From contig SXIE01000122.1 in assembly GCA_005772945.1 (NCBI GenBank), forward strand, positions 1 through 5,930: a stretch of 5,930 nucleotides of DNA, read 5' to 3'. This DNA is from Pseudomonadota bacterium. GTDB taxonomy: Bacteria > Myxococcota > UBA9042 > PHBI01. The notes beneath the pieces are model-generated. The model searched no databases. It was given only the letters and a program-made list of their open reading frames with translations, and was not told the origin of the DNA. Shown here piece after piece: positions 5,729 to 5,930 of the stretch. The translations under genes and the position numbers were made by a program. Position 1 is the stretch's first letter, and the number at the start of each line of letters is the position of its first letter.

Positions 5729-5790
5729 CGAACCCCAGAAAACCAAGTGGAGCCGGACGGATTCGAACCGACGACATCCGCCTTGCAAAG
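5729..5790 (-). repeat. Right direct repeat (att-like) inside and just 3' of the intact tRNA-Ala
   Basis: Partner of 1567-1628. Bases 5742-5790 are the identical 49 bp, running from 6 bp beyond the tRNA 3' end to tRNA position 31 in the anticodon stem. Identity ends at 5790, although the tRNA gene continues to 5820. This is the pattern expected when an element carries a copy of the tRNA 3' part and reconstitutes the gene on integration, with crossover at or near the anticodon loop. Confidence 0.85.
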
Positions 5791-5820
5791 GCGGCGCTCT
5801 ACCAACTGAGCTACGGCCCC
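5748..5820 (-). tRNA. tRNA-Ala (anticodon UGC)
   Basis: 73 nt without an encoded CCA. Acceptor 5' GGGGCCG pairs with 3' CGGCTCC, including a G3-U70 wobble, the alanine identity pair, with discriminator A73. The D stem is GCTC/GAGC, and the anticodon stem CCGCC/GGCGG encloses the loop TTTGCAA (anticodon TGC). The T arm GTCGG-TTCGAAT-CCGTC has one U-U mismatch (50:64). CCA must be added enzymatically, because the genome continues CTTGG. The gene lies 76 bp downstream of a second tRNA on the same strand, so the two are probably cotranscribed. Its 3' part is the integration target of the island. All arms are intact, so it should be functional. Confidence 0.96.
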
Positions 5821-5896
5821 AACACCCCTGCGCTGATTCGTTTACGCCATAGCCACGGCGAACGACAGTAGCGTTTCTTATTGCCTGCGAATGAAA

Positions 5897-5930
5897 TGGT
5901 GGGCCTGGGCGGACTCGAACTGCCGACCTC
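5897..5930 (-). tRNA. Partial tRNA, probably tRNA-Ile, 3' end only
   Basis: Visible on the minus strand: the variable-region end, a T arm (GGCAG-TTCGAGT-CCGCC), acceptor 3' strand CAGGCCC, discriminator A and an encoded CCA. The acceptor CAGGCCC-ACCA and the GAGGTCGGCAG stretch resemble bacterial tRNA-Ile (GAU), and the order Ile then Ala is the common one. The anticodon lies beyond the right edge, so identity is inferred. One A-C mismatch is seen in the T stem (52:62). Confidence 0.8.

Larger units (their letters stand above)
1580..5790. mobile_element. Small tRNA-Ala-integrated genomic island, probably immobile
   Basis: The segment is bounded by direct repeats derived from the 3' end of tRNA-Ala. 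Next to the intact tRNA is a truncated tyrosine-recombinase gene, the usual position of an island integrase. Cargo is two minus-strand genes (203-residue unknown; PcfJ-like) and two plus-strand genes (TPR protein; 157-residue unknown). At about 4.2 kb it is far smaller than typical integrative elements and has no visible relaxase, replication, phage structural or excisionase gene, so it is either a deletion remnant or a minimal cargo unit once mobilised by a now-broken integrase. Boundaries are seen directly; the integration history is inference from the known behaviour of tRNA-targeting tyrosine recombinases. Base composition does not obviously differ from the flanks. Confidence 0.7.

Noticed and set aside
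5748..5820. U50-U64 mismatch in the T stem as a sign of a tRNA pseudogene
   Set aside because: All other stems are perfect, both repeat copies share the base, and as far as I recall the same T-arm sequence occurs in functional bacterial tRNA-Ala genes.
1..5930. CRISPR array, insertion-sequence terminal repeats or transposase
   Set aside because: No spaced repeat series, no inverted terminal repeats with flanking duplications and no transposase-like protein were seen.

Overview
High-GC bacterial chromosomal DNA (by eye well above 60% G+C, with third codon positions mostly G or C). Gene style suggests a myxobacterium or relative: long Ala/Arg-rich proteins, TPR proteins and a membrane zinc-ribbon protein. 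That placement is inference; no marker in the window proves it.

Layout. (1) 1-415, minus strand: the N-terminal half of thymidylate synthase (thyA), running off the left edge, with a TTG start behind a strong Shine-Dalgarno. (2) 576-1502, plus strand: a 308-residue protein with a soluble N-terminal domain carrying a RExxH version of a zincin HExxH motif, two membrane segments and a CxxC/CxxC zinc ribbon. (3) 1567-5790: a 4.2-kb segment bounded by a direct repeat. The repeat is 49 bp exact, about 62 bp with three mismatches, and its core is the 3' part of a tRNA-Ala gene. The intact tRNA-Ala (UGC) is at the right end and a 43-nt 3' tRNA remnant is at the left end. A truncated tyrosine-recombinase gene lies just inside the intact tRNA. 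This is the classic signature of a tRNA-integrated island, here very small and apparently immobile. (4) 5897-5930: the 3' end of a second tRNA, probably tRNA-Ile, upstream of tRNA-Ala on the minus strand.

Island cargo. A minus-strand pair encodes a 203-residue unknown protein followed by a 401-residue protein with a PcfJ-like C-terminal domain. Facing away across a 200-bp divergent intergenic region is a plus-strand pair: a TPR protein with an acidic tail, and a 157-residue unknown protein in a different frame. The reading frame switches cleanly near 4795-4808, so the second pair is either two strongly overlapping genes or one frameshifted gene.

How it fits together. The flanks (thyA, RExxH membrane protein, tRNA pair) look like resident chromosome, and the unit between the repeats looks acquired. 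PcfJ-like domains are known from conjugative-plasmid and accessory contexts, but no function can be assigned to the cargo from sequence alone. The best candidate for something undescribed is this compact att-flanked module of PcfJ-like, unknown, TPR and unknown genes.
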